Of a stretch of DNA of 64,000 nt, positions 1 to 11,934 are shown in pieces. The notes beneath the pieces are model-generated. The model saw only the letters and a program-made list of their open reading frames with translations. It did not search any database and was not told the origin of the DNA. The DNA is from Baylisascaris procyonis (lineage: Eukaryota; Nematoda; Chromadorea; Rhabditida; Ascarididae): assembly GCA_037389465.1 (NCBI GenBank), contig JAZARR010000164.1:114501-178500 (forward strand). The letters run 5' to 3'. Position 1 is the first letter of the stretch; each line of letters opens with the position of its first letter. The position numbers and the translations under genes are program-made.

Positions 1-11
1 GCTATCTGCAG

Positions 12-146
12 TTTCACCTTCGAATTTTTCTCATCGCCGATCTCTATGCCTGGAAAATGACCGCTGCCCATCGTCGTAAGACCATCTTTGTCGACCGTTA
101 TATTTATTCCCAGGCCCGTTTCGTTGCCAGCGCTGTTTTGAGGATG
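12..146 (+). CDS. Candidate partial exon, strand uncertain
   Basis: An open frame runs from an acceptor-like ctgcag at the left edge to a canonical donor (atgg|gtaaga). It encodes about 45 residues, and many codons end in C as in well-expressed nematode genes. It ends in phase 1, which does not join directly to the exon at 422, so a missing exon or a different gene is implied. The antisense frame over the same bases also reads as a plausible soluble, glycine-rich protein. The plus strand is preferred because only it has a canonical donor. No family recognised. Confidence 0.3.
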
Positions 147-421
147 GGTAAGAAACGTTCAACATTTCCTTATTTCCGTTTCCGGTGCATTTGTCTAAAA
201 TCACCTTATTCATTTGTCATATCTCGACCTTACTAGTAGGACAAGCAAGGTGCACCAAGCAGCTGAGACTGTGGAGTCGATCTTTCTGCTATTAAATGAA
301 GGTGTTCTTATTCATAAAGTTACGTTGCTCATCATATGCAGCGTTAATCCGGGTGAATGGTTAATGAAGTCATTTCCTGACAAAAGGCTTTAATTGAGGT
401 TTTGTTGTGTTCTATTTTAAG

Positions 422-3400
422 GCTACACTGTCACTCGTTGGTAATGAGCGCAAGCGAACGAACAATGACCAACTTCTGAACAGTCATTCAGCAAAGGTGC
501 TCTGTGAGGTTTGTCACCGTCTTTATTAAGGGGACTATGTGGAATTTTTTATTACGGGACAACATAAGTGGCATTCTTGTTAGGGAATATGAAAAGTGAT
601 TTTTATAGCGGTATATTTTTGAAATCTATTTCATATTTGTTGTGCGCAATAATGGAAGCGTCTAGAGTATGACAAACAGCAGCGATCACCATCAGTGCTA
701 ACGTTATCATTGTTTACTTGCTTCGGCTATAAAGGATTATTCATTGTTCGATAGTCATTACCGATCGCCATGCAGCAGTAATCGAATCGACCATTTGTTT
801 CTTTTGTAGCCGTTTTATGCTGACCAGATCTACAGACTATGTGGGGATAAAGTCTTTAGCAACGTATGTTCTGAGAACTCAGAATGGCGGGTTGAAATTC
901 AGTCAGCGAGAAAAATTAAAGTGAAGATGGTGGAAATCGTGTTTTCAGAATTGGCTGAAAAGGCGATCGAGATTTTCTAGGTGCTGATAGATTCGTTCCG
1001 CAATGTCAACGTCACGCTTCTATTCACAGATTGGCCCAAATGGTGATGTGAAGAGTTCCAGGTGCATAAAATAAGAATACAAGACTATTGTATATAAGGG
1101 CATATTTTAGGATACTACAGAGGTCAATGAGTCCTCACAGGAGTCAACTGGTTCCTCGCAGCATAATCTGCTACATCCGGCCGCTCGACGTTGCATTATT
1201 TTCGATCGCACTTTCAACAAGTCCACTGTATTTTCTTTTATTTCATTATTCTTTTTTTGATGCTGAATGAAAGTAGCAAATCTGCTTGCTGTGATGGTTT
1301 TTACAAGGACAGTGAGAGTGCTGTATTGCCTTTATTTTGTCGACTTAATAGCTTTATCGATACAGTGAAATACGGTCGTTTTCTTTTTCAAAATTTGTTG
1401 AAGTAGAAGTTCAAGAAGACATTCTGTTTTTTCTTGAAAACAATTTAACGTTGAGAAGTGATACAACGATGCAGCATCACGGTCAATAATCTTTTACTGG
1501 GCATAAGAACGCCAATCGAATGTGGTGGTCCCGCAGTAATTTTTTCTTTCTTTGAATATTTGCGGATTTTTCTACATTCTGTCTAAAGTTTAAGTTTGGT
1601 ACTGCTGACCACCGCTATCCCCTTCCCACTTTGGTCACGCCCCTTTGAGGACGACGGTTGTCTTAAGAGGGAGATTTATCTTCATTTATCTATATAAGAA
1701 TAAATGCAAAGTAAGGGAGATTCGCCCTCTATCACATGGACAATGAGAGGTAATATGGATGACTTATTTTAGCAAATGTTCAATTTTATGACTAATATAT
1801 GGAAATTTAGGCTCTCCACTGGTGGTAGTACATGTGGTAACATTCAATCGCTTATTGGAAACCAGTGCATCGAGTGTGGATCTTGGCAACGAGATATGAG
1901 GGGGGAGGACGGGAGGGGGAGCCGGCTGCGTTCATTGATCCCGGTCATGTCGTTGCCTTCGTTGTTTCAATTACTGCAGCTGTTCGAGGTAGCATTTTCA
2001 GTGCTCAAAGGATAAAACACAAGCGATGCCTGCTCAGACGCTATTGTCAACAGCTGCAAGTAGCGATTCCGGTCAGGTGATGGCAACCGCTCCGAAAGCC
2101 GTAAATTTTCATGCATTTCCATGCATTTCCGATAATGTTCAAATGCTTACGTAGAATACAGCTGGACAGTGTTCAGAGAGAAGGCGACAAACCAATGTTT
2201 CGAGAACGGTACCTCACTATCGAGATTTCTGTCCAGAGATCGCACAACTGGAGACGGGTTTTGGTCTTTTTGCGTGCATATTGGGTTTTTATTTTTGAGG
2301 GCGCTGTAGTCTTTTCAAATACTGCTGCTTGTTTTTGATCGTCTATTAACGTAACAATATTGTGTACCGTGCGGGTTGGCGATCTGGATTCCCCTTACTC
2401 TCTCCGTTTTTGGACCACCGACCGCTAAGGATCTTTTGAAAAGATCTTTGCCCCCATGCACAAATTTGGGGATGTGTTTCTTTGATTCCCGCAACCTCTG
2501 CTCCCCTGCATGAGTTTCTATGTCTCATTCTCCAGTCTTCGTCCATGCCCACAACTCCAAAAAGTGATTTGTTTTTCAACGCTTCAAATTTTTGTTATGA
2601 CGTAGGCTCGTTTCTGATTTTTGCTGGTGAGCTGAAGAATACCTCTATTTTCTGCCTGTTCGAAGTCCCACCAAAACGTGTAGCAAGTTTATCGCATGCG
2701 GTCCTGAATGCAGCTTAAATACCATTTTACTCGCATTGAAACTCTTTAATAACCTCCGCTTGCTCAACTCGACTCCCTCTAGTCTATGGCGAAGAAATAT
2801 TCTTTTTCTAACAAGCCCTTCGTTTCCATCCAAAAATCTGCAACAAATGGCATGTCATCATGTCTTGGAAGAGAAGACCTTCTGCCGCAGCTTAATAAAT
2901 TGTAAAAAAGACCCTTCCCATCCTTTTCAGAAGTTCCTCTCCCTCAAACGAAGCGCTATAAATTTCTTGGAGTTTAACCCTCATTTTAGGAATTCGTTCA
3001 AAATAGTATAACGTGTGTTTGACAGTGTCTGAAAGTAACCATTACGAATGTGATTTGCATTCCACTTTCAAAGGACTACCGGCCGTTTTGTTGTCGTGAA
3101 AAAAAAAAAAAAACGATGTTGCGGGTCGTGTGTAGACGACAGAAAAGAAAACAGCAAGATCGCTGGTTTATTAGAGAAAAGAATGACAGGGTTAAGAATC
3201 ACGATTTACGTGGAATAAAACTTACAAGCAATTTAGGCCTGTCACAACATCGATAGTATAAAAGTAGCAAATAAAACAACGACAATTATTAGAGACAACT
3301 TTGAATTCGGGGCAGATTGTGCGACGTGAACGATATATGATACGGGCGCTATATAGGCTGCTTTACAAATGAAGCTATGTAACAGTATGGCAGGGTTTGA

Positions 3401-6400
3401 TATATGAAATTCAATACAAATTTTCATGAGAAACGAGGTGTTGGGCGATTGCTTTTGTGCCGACCACCAGGTTATATGAAGAATACCTAACCACTGCTGC
3501 CTAACACGTGCGGTTTACCAATGTTTAACGCAAATTGGTTTTCTTGGGCCGTGGATGTTTCCTTCTTTATCCTTTCAACTTCTCTGCTGGATTCGAAACT
3601 GCTCGAACTCTTCAACAGTGAGCGCAATATAATTGTGCTTAATAAACAAACTGGCCTGATTTGAAGAGGGCTTGTCCGCTTGCGCTCTTCCTTTTCTCAA
3701 CCAATCTGTACCATCCTCCTGGTTGGTTCGTCCTAAATTTGCTCACAAGGTTCGGGGACATTTCTGAGCTCTGCGATCGCCCGACTCCTCAAACTTAAGA
3801 AATTAAACCTGATGTGCTCAAAAAACAACAAAAACACGACGTAATTGAGAGACGAATACAAGATCATCATGAAGCACGACCTGAGATGGTTGAGGTGGTT
3901 TATTGGTGATGCGTTAACAATCAAGATATGAGCATCTAACAAGGAGATCGTCAAATGTCAAAACTATTGACAACCAACAATGATAAGTAAGTCGAGAAAA
4001 GAAATTCAAGAAAACAACAAACAAGAAAAATGCTGACAAGAAAAAGCCTCAAACAGTTGCGACTCCACACGAACCGCAATGCCGTTTTATTGAAGTGATA
4101 TGGTCGCTAAGGCAAGAGGACAACTTGAACCGTTTTGTGAGTTACTGCGTTGAAAAGCGTTTCAGTTTCTTGTCTCTAGGAGCTAAATAATTCACTGGCA
4201 TGTCTTCGCGATATTTGTGCGCGTGAGTGTCCAATCTGTCCACTCTTTAGGAATGGAAACTTTTGTTTCTCAAAATTCCTGTTAAACTCTTATGTTGATT
4301 TTGCTTGCATGAGGCTGACCCATTTCAGGACTCATTTAAGCGAGAGAGCGTGGAGAGTTCTGCAGATGTTGTTGTGGATAAAGACAACCAGCAGAACGCT
4401 TCCATGTCATTCACGAGCACGGTTCGCTTTTTTTTTTAGAATTGAATATGATTCGCGGTTATTCAGCTGATAATTGATTCGCCCACCACTTAATGCTGAA
4501 CAGTCTTTTTTGGCAACAGTTGACCTCTAGGTTCATGATTCGCGGCTTATCGTTTTTGATATCATTTCGTACCGTGGTGAAAGTGGGACCGCCAGCAGAG
4601 ATCCTTATGGGCCTTGCCTTCTTTCAGTAACATTCTAGACGGGCCAGACAGAGGGTTCGTTCACTCTCACTGAGTTCTGTGCGTAGGATGTACAAAGCAC
4701 CTGTCATCCGCTACTATCCCTTGAGAAGAATCCATAGACCCCGTCTGGCAAAAGCGCTGTGCTCCTATGAATATAGATACGGTTTTCTGGCTTTAGTGAC
4801 GAGTCGGTGTTATCGTTCACTTTATCATACCTTTTAATCGACCACTTTCAATTGTTTCAAAACCGCCGCATTCAGTTGAATTTTGACTGTTAAGATGACT
4901 CTTGAGAGTTTATTAATTGTTTGAGGATAGCTCATGATCGAACCTTTACGTTAAATGAGGGCAAAAAGCAGCGCTGTGTAAGAAAAGCTATTTTTCAGTC
5001 GACTCAAACGGAAAGATCTGTTTCAATAGGTGATCTCACCAGCAATGCTTCGTTGCTGCTGAAGGAGGTGTGCGCCAGGCAGAGCGACCCGCGTTTTTTT
5101 GCACTCGAGAAAAAATGTCGTGTCATCATGCAGCGAATCCTTTTAGAACAAGGTTGGTATCTTCTTTTGCTTTTACTGGAGCCATAACTCGGTGCCGTTT
5201 TCAAAGTGTTGAGTTTCCAGTAGTTAGAAGTAGAACTGACATTCCTTCATTACTTTCTATACACAACGTCGGCAAACTGAGACCCCTCATTCCTGTCGCT
5301 TCCTGATCGCGCTCCATTTAGCGCACGGGTGAAAATGCAAACGGATGATAAAAACCCATCAGTGAAAAGCGTCTTGGCGAATACAGTTTTCATTCTTTCA
5401 CAGGTGTCATTTCCTTGCAGATGTCTGTAGACTGCAATTTGAAACGGAAGTTCTGTATTTCCCTTTGAGGGAGAATCACGATGGGGGTACCTCTCAATCC
5501 CCCTTGTTAATGAGGTACGATTTAATAGCAAAGAAGGGACTTCCTTCTCTCTCTCCTGTCTTTGCACTGCCCATCGCCCCCTCTTCATTTTATGTTTGTC
5601 TTAATGAGAAAGGAAAGGGAGGGATGAAATACAGTTCAAAAGCTCAGAGAAGAGACAGTTTCGGTAATCGCGGAGTGTAATTTGTTGCACTCTTCCACTC
5701 CGGAGTCTTCGAAAAGTAGACCGTTTTTGGGATGCGGAAAAGAGCGACTGTTGAGAGCGACTAGAGTCTTAGGTTCCTTGAAAATTTTAATGCTTGCGAA
5801 GCAGAAAAGAGCATAAAGAATAAAGAGTGAAGAGGAGAACTGATTTCGCAGTTTTGTTTTATATTTAATACCACTGCGATCCTTCTCACTTTTGTGGAGT
5901 TCCTTTTGATTTTTTCTCAAGAATGTTCCTACGAATGAGTGGCGCAGTCGGTCTGAATCTTAATCACTGTGTTAACTGTAATAACGCTGATCGTAAGTTA
6001 ATATAGACGTGAACAAGACGCCAAATATTGCACTTACTTGATCGCCCTTTATCAATAATTTGGTCGTTATTTGATGATGAGTGAAAAAGTTGTACGCAGG
6101 CGGATGCAAACTTGCCTGTAGGCAGTGTTTATTATCGGAGTCTAATTAAAAGTTGGCTTCATCACAAAAGTTTACAAAAGAATGGCCTAGAATTCTGTGA
6201 ATTTAAAATTTAGAAACGATCGGATTTTTGGTTGTTAGCAAATCCTTTGCGTGATGGGTAGAAACAGGCCAATCTCGAGTTTCATTTCTCCCGCACCTGG
6301 ATTTTTATGCCTTTAATCTTTTTTGGAAGGCTTGAAGGTGGAGCGAGAACGGAGTTGATGGGAGTAGTATTTGCAAAGCATTTTGACGAGTAGGAAATTG

Positions 6401-6709
6401 TATCGATCTTTCCAAGACTGATATATTAAGGAGGGCCTGATCCAGCAGTTTCAATTCAGGTATAAAAACAATTTTAACATTATAGAGCAGTCAGTGGCAG
6501 TAGACGGAATGGGTGTAAAGATTGGCAGTGATATGGACGTGATCCATCCTGAAGATCTGTTCAGGAGATTTGGCTTGCACTTTTGATCACCGGCTAAAAG
6601 AAAACATCGTTGGTGGTTTATGGTGGTGCTGATTTTTCAGAACTGCAGCCGTCTTCACATCGAGATGAGGCATCTGTTCACTGAAGAGAACATCTATAAA
6701 CTGAAGTAA
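422..6709 (+). CDS. Unrecognised multi-exon protein, 5' end not found
   Basis: Thirteen exons join in phase: 422-508, 810-863, 903-938, 1111-1227, 2002-2076, 2536-2601, 2931-3005, 4329-4421, 4999-5152, 5421-5514, 6446-6459, 6486-6538 and 6641-6709 (TAA stop), giving 328 residues without the N-terminus. Nearly all acceptors are TTTCAG-like. The middle is Ser/Thr/Asn-rich and probably disordered (residues 60-145 and 171-225, including STSTQTERSVSIGD). It is followed by a charged helical stretch (KKCRVIMQRILLEQ near 240-253) and a basic/acidic C-terminus ending NIYKLK. One exon is a 14-nt microexon that restores phase between its neighbours. The short exons 903-938 and 6446-6459 are the least certain. 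No known family was recognised; the low-complexity, helix-containing layout suggests an intracellular regulatory or scaffold protein, which is inference. Confidence 0.6.
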
Positions 6710-6945
6710 TCTTCATTGTTCTATTTCAACACTTATCCTTTCATGGGGGTGATGTTTCGATCATTCAAAGGAGAAAAACTGCATTGGTTTATTCGTATGA
6801 CTCGACTTGATGAGAGTTGAGCTTCCTCTGAAATTGTTTGTAATTTCTTTCAAATCGAGGAGAGGGTGGAAGAGATGGAATATGTTCATTCTGGACAAAG
6901 TTGTTATCTGACTAGAGATTAATTTTAGCATGTTAGAGATTAAGC

Positions 6946-7480
6946 TTGTTGTTTCCTCTTATGTGCTTTGAATTATCGTGCCTTTTATTGGCTCTGTACA
7001 TTTTGTTTCATTGTGATGCGTTTTGTTTAGAATCCGCCACTTTGGGTTGTGCTGTAGTACGCGTGATTACATTGGTAATTGTTGAATGGCTTAGACAATC
7101 CCATGTTTCTTTTTCTAATTGTAAAATTTATAAAATTGTTCCCCTTTTCCGATTGTTTTTTTGCTGTACTGTCATTGTTTCGACGTTTTTTAGTGTGACA
7201 GAAGGATATAAAAGTAAGTCAAATTAGGTTATTATTGAACTAAAAAGCAGTAGATCTTGAGCGTTCTTGTAATAACAGGTGGTTCTGAAAATCTGTGAGT
7301 CGTAATTTTGAGCAATTGTATTTTTCACCACAGTCATGTAAACTTCAACCGAAGAATTTGTCTTTCGCTTTACTTGTAGTATTCTGTTGAAAATTTTATT
7401 TTATACTGGCGGAAATTGTATGCGCTATCATTTGCAAATATTTCAATTACACGACATGTTCTTGTTCGAGCATCTGAAAT
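6946..7480. other. Stretch with no convincing gene
   Basis: AT-rich sequence after the stop at 6709. A 93-codon open frame at 6946-7227 has a Cys/Leu/Phe-rich composition typical of chance frames and no splice signals. Nothing else is seen. Confidence 0.4.
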
Positions 7481-7489
7481 GGCAACGAA

Positions 7490-7989
7490 ATGATATTGTC
7501 GTGCGTGTTTGAGATTGATTGTTATTTTCATCTGCGAGAATGAGGCTTTCATCATCGAGGAGATGCAGTTTGTCCTGGAGATTCCTTATCCTGGAAATTA
7601 TGAGGAAAATGTTTTTAACTGGTTGCGAAAATTTAACTATTGACCTCAGCAGTCGTTCTTTTATTCGCAAGCGTTGATCACAAGAAATACCAGAATGATC
7701 TGGATATATGGATTCAATATTTTTCGTAGTGAGAGGACTGACTATAAGTTGACGAACCGTGATCCAATAAGGAAATATTAATTGTCTTGAGAAGTTGAAC
7801 TGAATCAACAGTTACACAGAAAGTGGAATAATTGACTCGCTTCAGCCAAATGAATTGTACCAGATGCGGATCTGTGAATGTGGTTTCGATTAGGCGTACT
7901 GGGAACATGTTATTCCTGAAGGATGAAAGCACAAAAAAGGAGTACGAAATCGGCCCCAACATTGCAAGAGCTAAAAATTTCCACTAATA
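7490..7989 (+). pseudogene. Decayed or very intron-rich coding fragments
   Basis: Protein-like fragments follow each other on the plus strand but change frame: one containing ENEAFIIEEMQFVLEIPYPG near 7530-7600, one containing RTDYKLTNRDPIRKY near 7730-7780, and one beginning CTRCGSVNVVSIRR near 7855 and ending at a TAA near 7987. The last has a CxxC pair. Acidic and basic residues are balanced as in coding DNA, while the antisense frames are Leu/Phe/Ser-rich as expected of shadows. Candidate 43-47 nt introns could join some pieces, but not all, so an inactivated gene or mobile-element remnant is more likely. Family not recognised. Confidence 0.3.
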
Positions 7990-8782
7990 CATCGAAAACA
8001 GCACAAAACATTAAATTAATGATTAGGCGCTTAGTTGGATTTAATTGCATTCAGCTATATATTTCTTCTTCAAGGTTCTAATAAGAGCAAAGAGCAAAGA
8101 ACAGAACAAAACTGAGTTGGAAATTTTTTCATTGAATTGTCAGAAATTTCACTTCTGTCTTTATTCATGCTAAAAAGATTGCCACTAAACAATACTTTTT
8201 TCTTAAAGAGTTTCTTCTGTCTTTTGAAGGAGTCAGTACTGATAGTTGATAAACTATGACGTACAAAAGGGAAAATACATGTAGATTGCAAACAAGGCAC
8301 TCAGAGCTTTCACATATAAAATACTTACTATTGCTTTGTTTCGGACATGTTGACTTGGTTCAAGCCTATTTTGCACTGAAGCATGAGAGATGCTTGAAGG
8401 TGGTAATGCTAAATTTAATATTCGATTTAGCATAGTGTTCACAATAGCCTTTTTGCCAATATATCTGATTTCAGGATCGCTCAGTGGCCTTATAAGTGTG
8501 AGCATTGGAAAAGGGAGGGGGAGGTGCTAGCGTTGTATTTTAGGCATTGAACAAAAAAATGGTTCTGATCAAGTATAGCATTTGTTGGGTAGCTCTTACG
8601 CACAGTAAACATATTTAAAAGAAAAAAAAAACTCGTTGTTCATCACAACACAAAGTACCCGAAAGGCTTATGGTTCATTATGACAATTGAGATGTGATGG
8701 ATTTCCTTGCAAACACCATTGAAAAGTTTGCGTGATTCGCACAATGTGATCATGAAGTGAACACAATTGGTGCTAATCTCAG

Positions 8783-9243
8783 TGTTTGCGAGCCCAATTA
8801 GACCGTTGGGCACTGTGTTATTTCCACATAAAAGAGTGGAATAGAGCAAACGTCGAATCAGTGAAATATGGGCATTTGTTACGGGAATTGTGCGGTTGTG
8901 ACCGCATTTTTGTGAGTAATTTTCTTCATTTTTCTTTAATATTCTGTACTACTCCTGAAGTGATAAACTACTCTCTTCAGCAATTGTTGTAGAATCGTAA
9001 TGGCTTCTGATTGTTGTATCGGAGCTCATATTTTAACTGTTGAAACCCAAATCAGAGGATCATTCAGCAGCTTTCCAAGTTTCTAAAAAATGTGAAAAAA
9101 AATATAAGACAACTACGGAGCGATGTTATTTTTTCAGACTTATATTCTTACATCGTCCGTTTGAAAGACGGAATTCCTCCACTATGGGTGCGGGAAAAAT
9201 GCTCACTTTGTCCACCGTTCAATTACCCTGCCAGCTTAATTGA
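8783..9243 (+). CDS. Unrecognised gene, 3' exons
   Basis: Exon 8783-8911 (43 codons, phase 0 at both ends, acceptor aatctcag, donor gtgagt) is clear and contains WALCYFHIKEWNRANVES. It joins in phase to a 23-nt exon at 9056-9078 and a last exon from 9138 (ttttcag acceptor) stopping at 9243, whose product includes HRPFERRNSSTMGAG. A second frame of the last exon, open to a TAA at 9251, is equally protein-like (it contains KCSLCPPFNYPASLIE) but does not phase-join to the upstream exon. Which frame is used is unresolved. The upstream exons and the family are unknown. The stop lies about 240 nt before the pepsin-inhibitor acceptor at 9488. Confidence 0.42.
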
Positions 9244-9491
9244 AGGTATTTAATTTGGCCTATGAAGACCGCATGTGCATTGCAATGAAAATGTGGAAAG
9301 TTTTTTTATTTCAGTTGCTTGCTTGAGGCATTAAAACAGACACTAAGATTTAGCTAGTTAAATAAAAGACTATAATATCTGTCTGGTCGGCATTCTTTTA
9401 TTTTTTGAGTATTGATTTTATTATTATTTTTGACACCAGACATTTGATAGGGAACTTTTCCAATAACTATCAGTTTTTCCTACTTCAGGAT

Positions 9492-11234
9492 ATGCAAAAT
9501 TTCTCATATCTTTGGCAACAACATCTTCAATCACTAAACTTACAGAAACTCGAACCCTTAATCTCTGTTCTTAGCCTGTAGAAACCTTACATGCTTCAAT
9601 AAGATACAGGTTTCAGTATTGGTGCAACCTTATGCGCCGCTGCTGCACCACAAGATGAGCAAGTCAATACGGGGAGTTCGAACTCTCGGGATAATAGTAA
9701 TGCAGGTGACCTCACGAGCAGTATCGACAATATAAACAGTGCTTCTCCTCTTCTCACCGATAGCATATATTTCCTGTCAGCGAACTGCACCATTCAGGTG
9801 ATATAGATATGCTGAATTTAATGATGATAGCTTCTAATAACACCTGAAATGCACCTATTGAATTGACGCATCGTGCCATCGTTTCTACTGATGAAATTGA
9901 AATCTTTTCGTTTTTTATGCTTTTCAATTCGTTTGGTAGAATTTGAAAAGAACAACTAGATTATATTTAATATTCTTCACAGCTCAAAAAAATAGCGCAG
10001 TGAAAATATTCACTGCAGTATGGATGCAATATGATTCACCACTAGAATTTTTCAAAGAGTTTTGAAATATACTTGACTGTTTATTTTTTGCCTGGACTTA
10101 CATTGGAAAAGTGAGATATTTTCTAAAATGCATCAAAACACACAATAATGACTTCATGTTCCTTTCAGAGCTTTTTTCAGTTTTTTCTCAGTGGGATGAG
10201 AATATTTTATACTTATGGACATTAGCTTTTCCACTAGAAATTTCTAGATTTTTGAATATCTATTGCAAATAAATGTTAACTCTTGTTTGAGGATGACGTC
10301 CTATACGTTAATGGAATTTCAAAGGGACCGCTAACACCCGAACAGCAAAACCAACTTCAGCAATTTCAGCAACAAGCACAACAATGGATGAATTCCTTAA
10401 TGGACGGCATCCAGCAGGTACTTTTCTGGTTTCAGTAAACTCGGTCTTTATTCAATGTGGAGCGGTGAAATCATATTGCTCCTATTATCACTAACCAAAA
10501 TAACCTCAGAAGTGAAATCACTTGTTTTCGAAAGAGCATTGTCAATCAATAATTTTTGCAAACTGAACCTGGCAATTGCGCTAATGATTGCCACTTGCAA
10601 CTTTTCATAGGACAGCAACCGCTTGTGTCGACTATTCGAAAGACAGCTACTGACTCATAGGGCTTGTTTCACATGATCATTTGCTTGCACTAATCACCGA
10701 CTGGGAATTCCTTCTTAGTTTACATACAACAGGTTTATGAGGGAAACTTTATTTTCAAATTTAATAATGCTTCAAAGTTTCAACAGCAGTGATCATCTTT
10801 GTTGACACCCCTGTGGTAAGAGCTTGGGAATACGAGTTCCATTTCGTTGCTAAATTGTACACACCGTGTCGACCTATTTTATAATTTCGATACAGGACAC
10901 ACAACACGGGAAGAAACACGGACAGGCACATACACAAACTTGAAAGTAATTCAAAATAAATGACTGCGTAAAGGATCACTAACATATTCAAATGCTACTG
11001 TAAGGTATAATTTTTCCTGTAAAATTAAGAAATGCGCAATTCTTCGAAATTTTAAGGTCTGTTGTGAGGCTGCAAAATTTCAGAAAATTTTTAAAACACA
11101 TGAGAAAAAAATTTCAGCAAGTTCAACAAGGTCTCAGCAAGATATTTGGACCATCAAACGCTAATCAACCAAACCAACAAATGGAGGAGGACTTAGCACC
11201 GTTTCCATCATTGCCAACATTTTGCAAACAGTAG
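9492..11234 (+). CDS. Pepsin-inhibitor-3-like (aspin family) secreted protein
   Basis: Four exons join in phase: 9492-9577 (splice acceptor at 9488 three bases before ATG, a likely SL site), 9617-9797, 10292-10417 and 11118-11234 (TAG), giving 169 residues. Residues 20-39 form a signal-peptide core (LISVLSLIGATLCAAAA) after an unusually long N-region. Residues 40-75 are Asn/Ser-rich and probably disordered. From about residue 78 the pattern matches the pepsin-inhibitor-3 repeat: a Cys at 86, the strand DDVLYVNG at 90-97, GPLTPEQQ, a Gln-rich helix, and a C-terminal FPSLPTFC with Cys167 likely pairing with Cys86. The founding Ascaris protein binds aspartic proteases such as pepsin; here the target (host or own protease) is inferred. 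The first intron is only 39 nt. Only one inhibitor-type unit is seen. Confidence 0.85.
10761..10991 (-). CDS. Candidate antisense membrane ORF inside an intron
   Basis: A 76-codon minus-strand ORF lies wholly in the third intron of the pepsin-inhibitor gene. Residues 3-34 are strongly hydrophobic with one or two possible membrane segments, followed by a basic-polar tail (YRNYKIGRHG). An AATAAA lies just after the TAA stop. No good upstream acceptor is seen. A small plus-strand exon-like piece (acceptor tttcaacag, donor gtaaga) overlaps it, so this may be chance. Confidence 0.22.
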   Translation of the reverse strand: MNMLVILYAVIYFELLSSLCMCLSVFLPVLCVLYRNYKIGRHGVYNLATKWNSYSQALTTGVSTKMITAVETLKHY

Positions 11235-11594
11235 TGGAAATGGCGATGTTCAATCGGCCGCCAGATGATACTAATCGAAAAAGATCGTATCAAGCGAAAA
11301 TGAAATACTTCAATCATACTTGAAATTGTAGTAATATAGGAAGTGTTTTTTAATGTACGGCTACATACATTTCTCCATTCTTTCTTAACACATTTCAAGA
11401 AGGGAAATTTTGTTTTTCTATCATATTTTGATATGTCATTACTTAGTGGTCTAGCGATCATCCATCGTCTCAGACCATACAATAATTTCCTTCCTCTTAA
11501 TTACAAATTATTTTCATGATTGCATGCATTGTAACTTTTTGATGTGAGTAAAATTAAAAGCGAAAAACAATCAAGAGCGAATCATCGCTTTTAG

Positions 11595-11695
11595 TTATCT
11601 GGTACGAAGAGTATGCAAACGATAATATTGACTGGCTAACAATCAAAGACGACTCAGTTCTTGATGCTTTCAATTTGAACCGATATGTTCGTTGA
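11595..11695 (+). CDS. Unrecognised terminal exon
   Basis: After a cgcttttag acceptor a phase-1 frame encodes 32 residues to a TGA, containing YEEYANDNIDWLTIKDDS. The acidic, aromatic composition is coding-like. No preceding exon could be assigned; it lies 360 nt after the pepsin-inhibitor stop and may be an alternative 3' exon or another gene. Family not recognised. Confidence 0.33.
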
Positions 11696-11934
11696 AATTT
11701 TATCAATTTTTGCCACCAGTAATCATTTAAACTTCCACTTTATTCTATGGCGCTTCTACGTCATTCTAAAAGTGTATGGAGGCTAAAGAAACTTCCATCA
11801 AATTTATTCATTCTAACGATGCCACCTACCTAGCAAGGTTCTTTGAATTTTATCACTCATTGTTTTTCACGTGTTGTTCCCATAACCCATTTCAAATGGC
11901 ATCAATTTCTCATAGTATTAATAACAATCAACAG

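Noticed and set aside
6946..7227. 93-codon hydrophobic plus ORF
   Set aside because: Cys/Leu/Phe-rich chance frame in AT-rich DNA without signals.
9660..9700. GAGTTCGAACTC resembling a tRNA T-arm
   Set aside because: It lies within the supported pepsin-inhibitor exon and no tRNA fold surrounds it.
11165..11482. 105-codon minus ORF
   Set aside because: It covers the antisense of the pepsin-inhibitor last exon and 3' end; no splice support.
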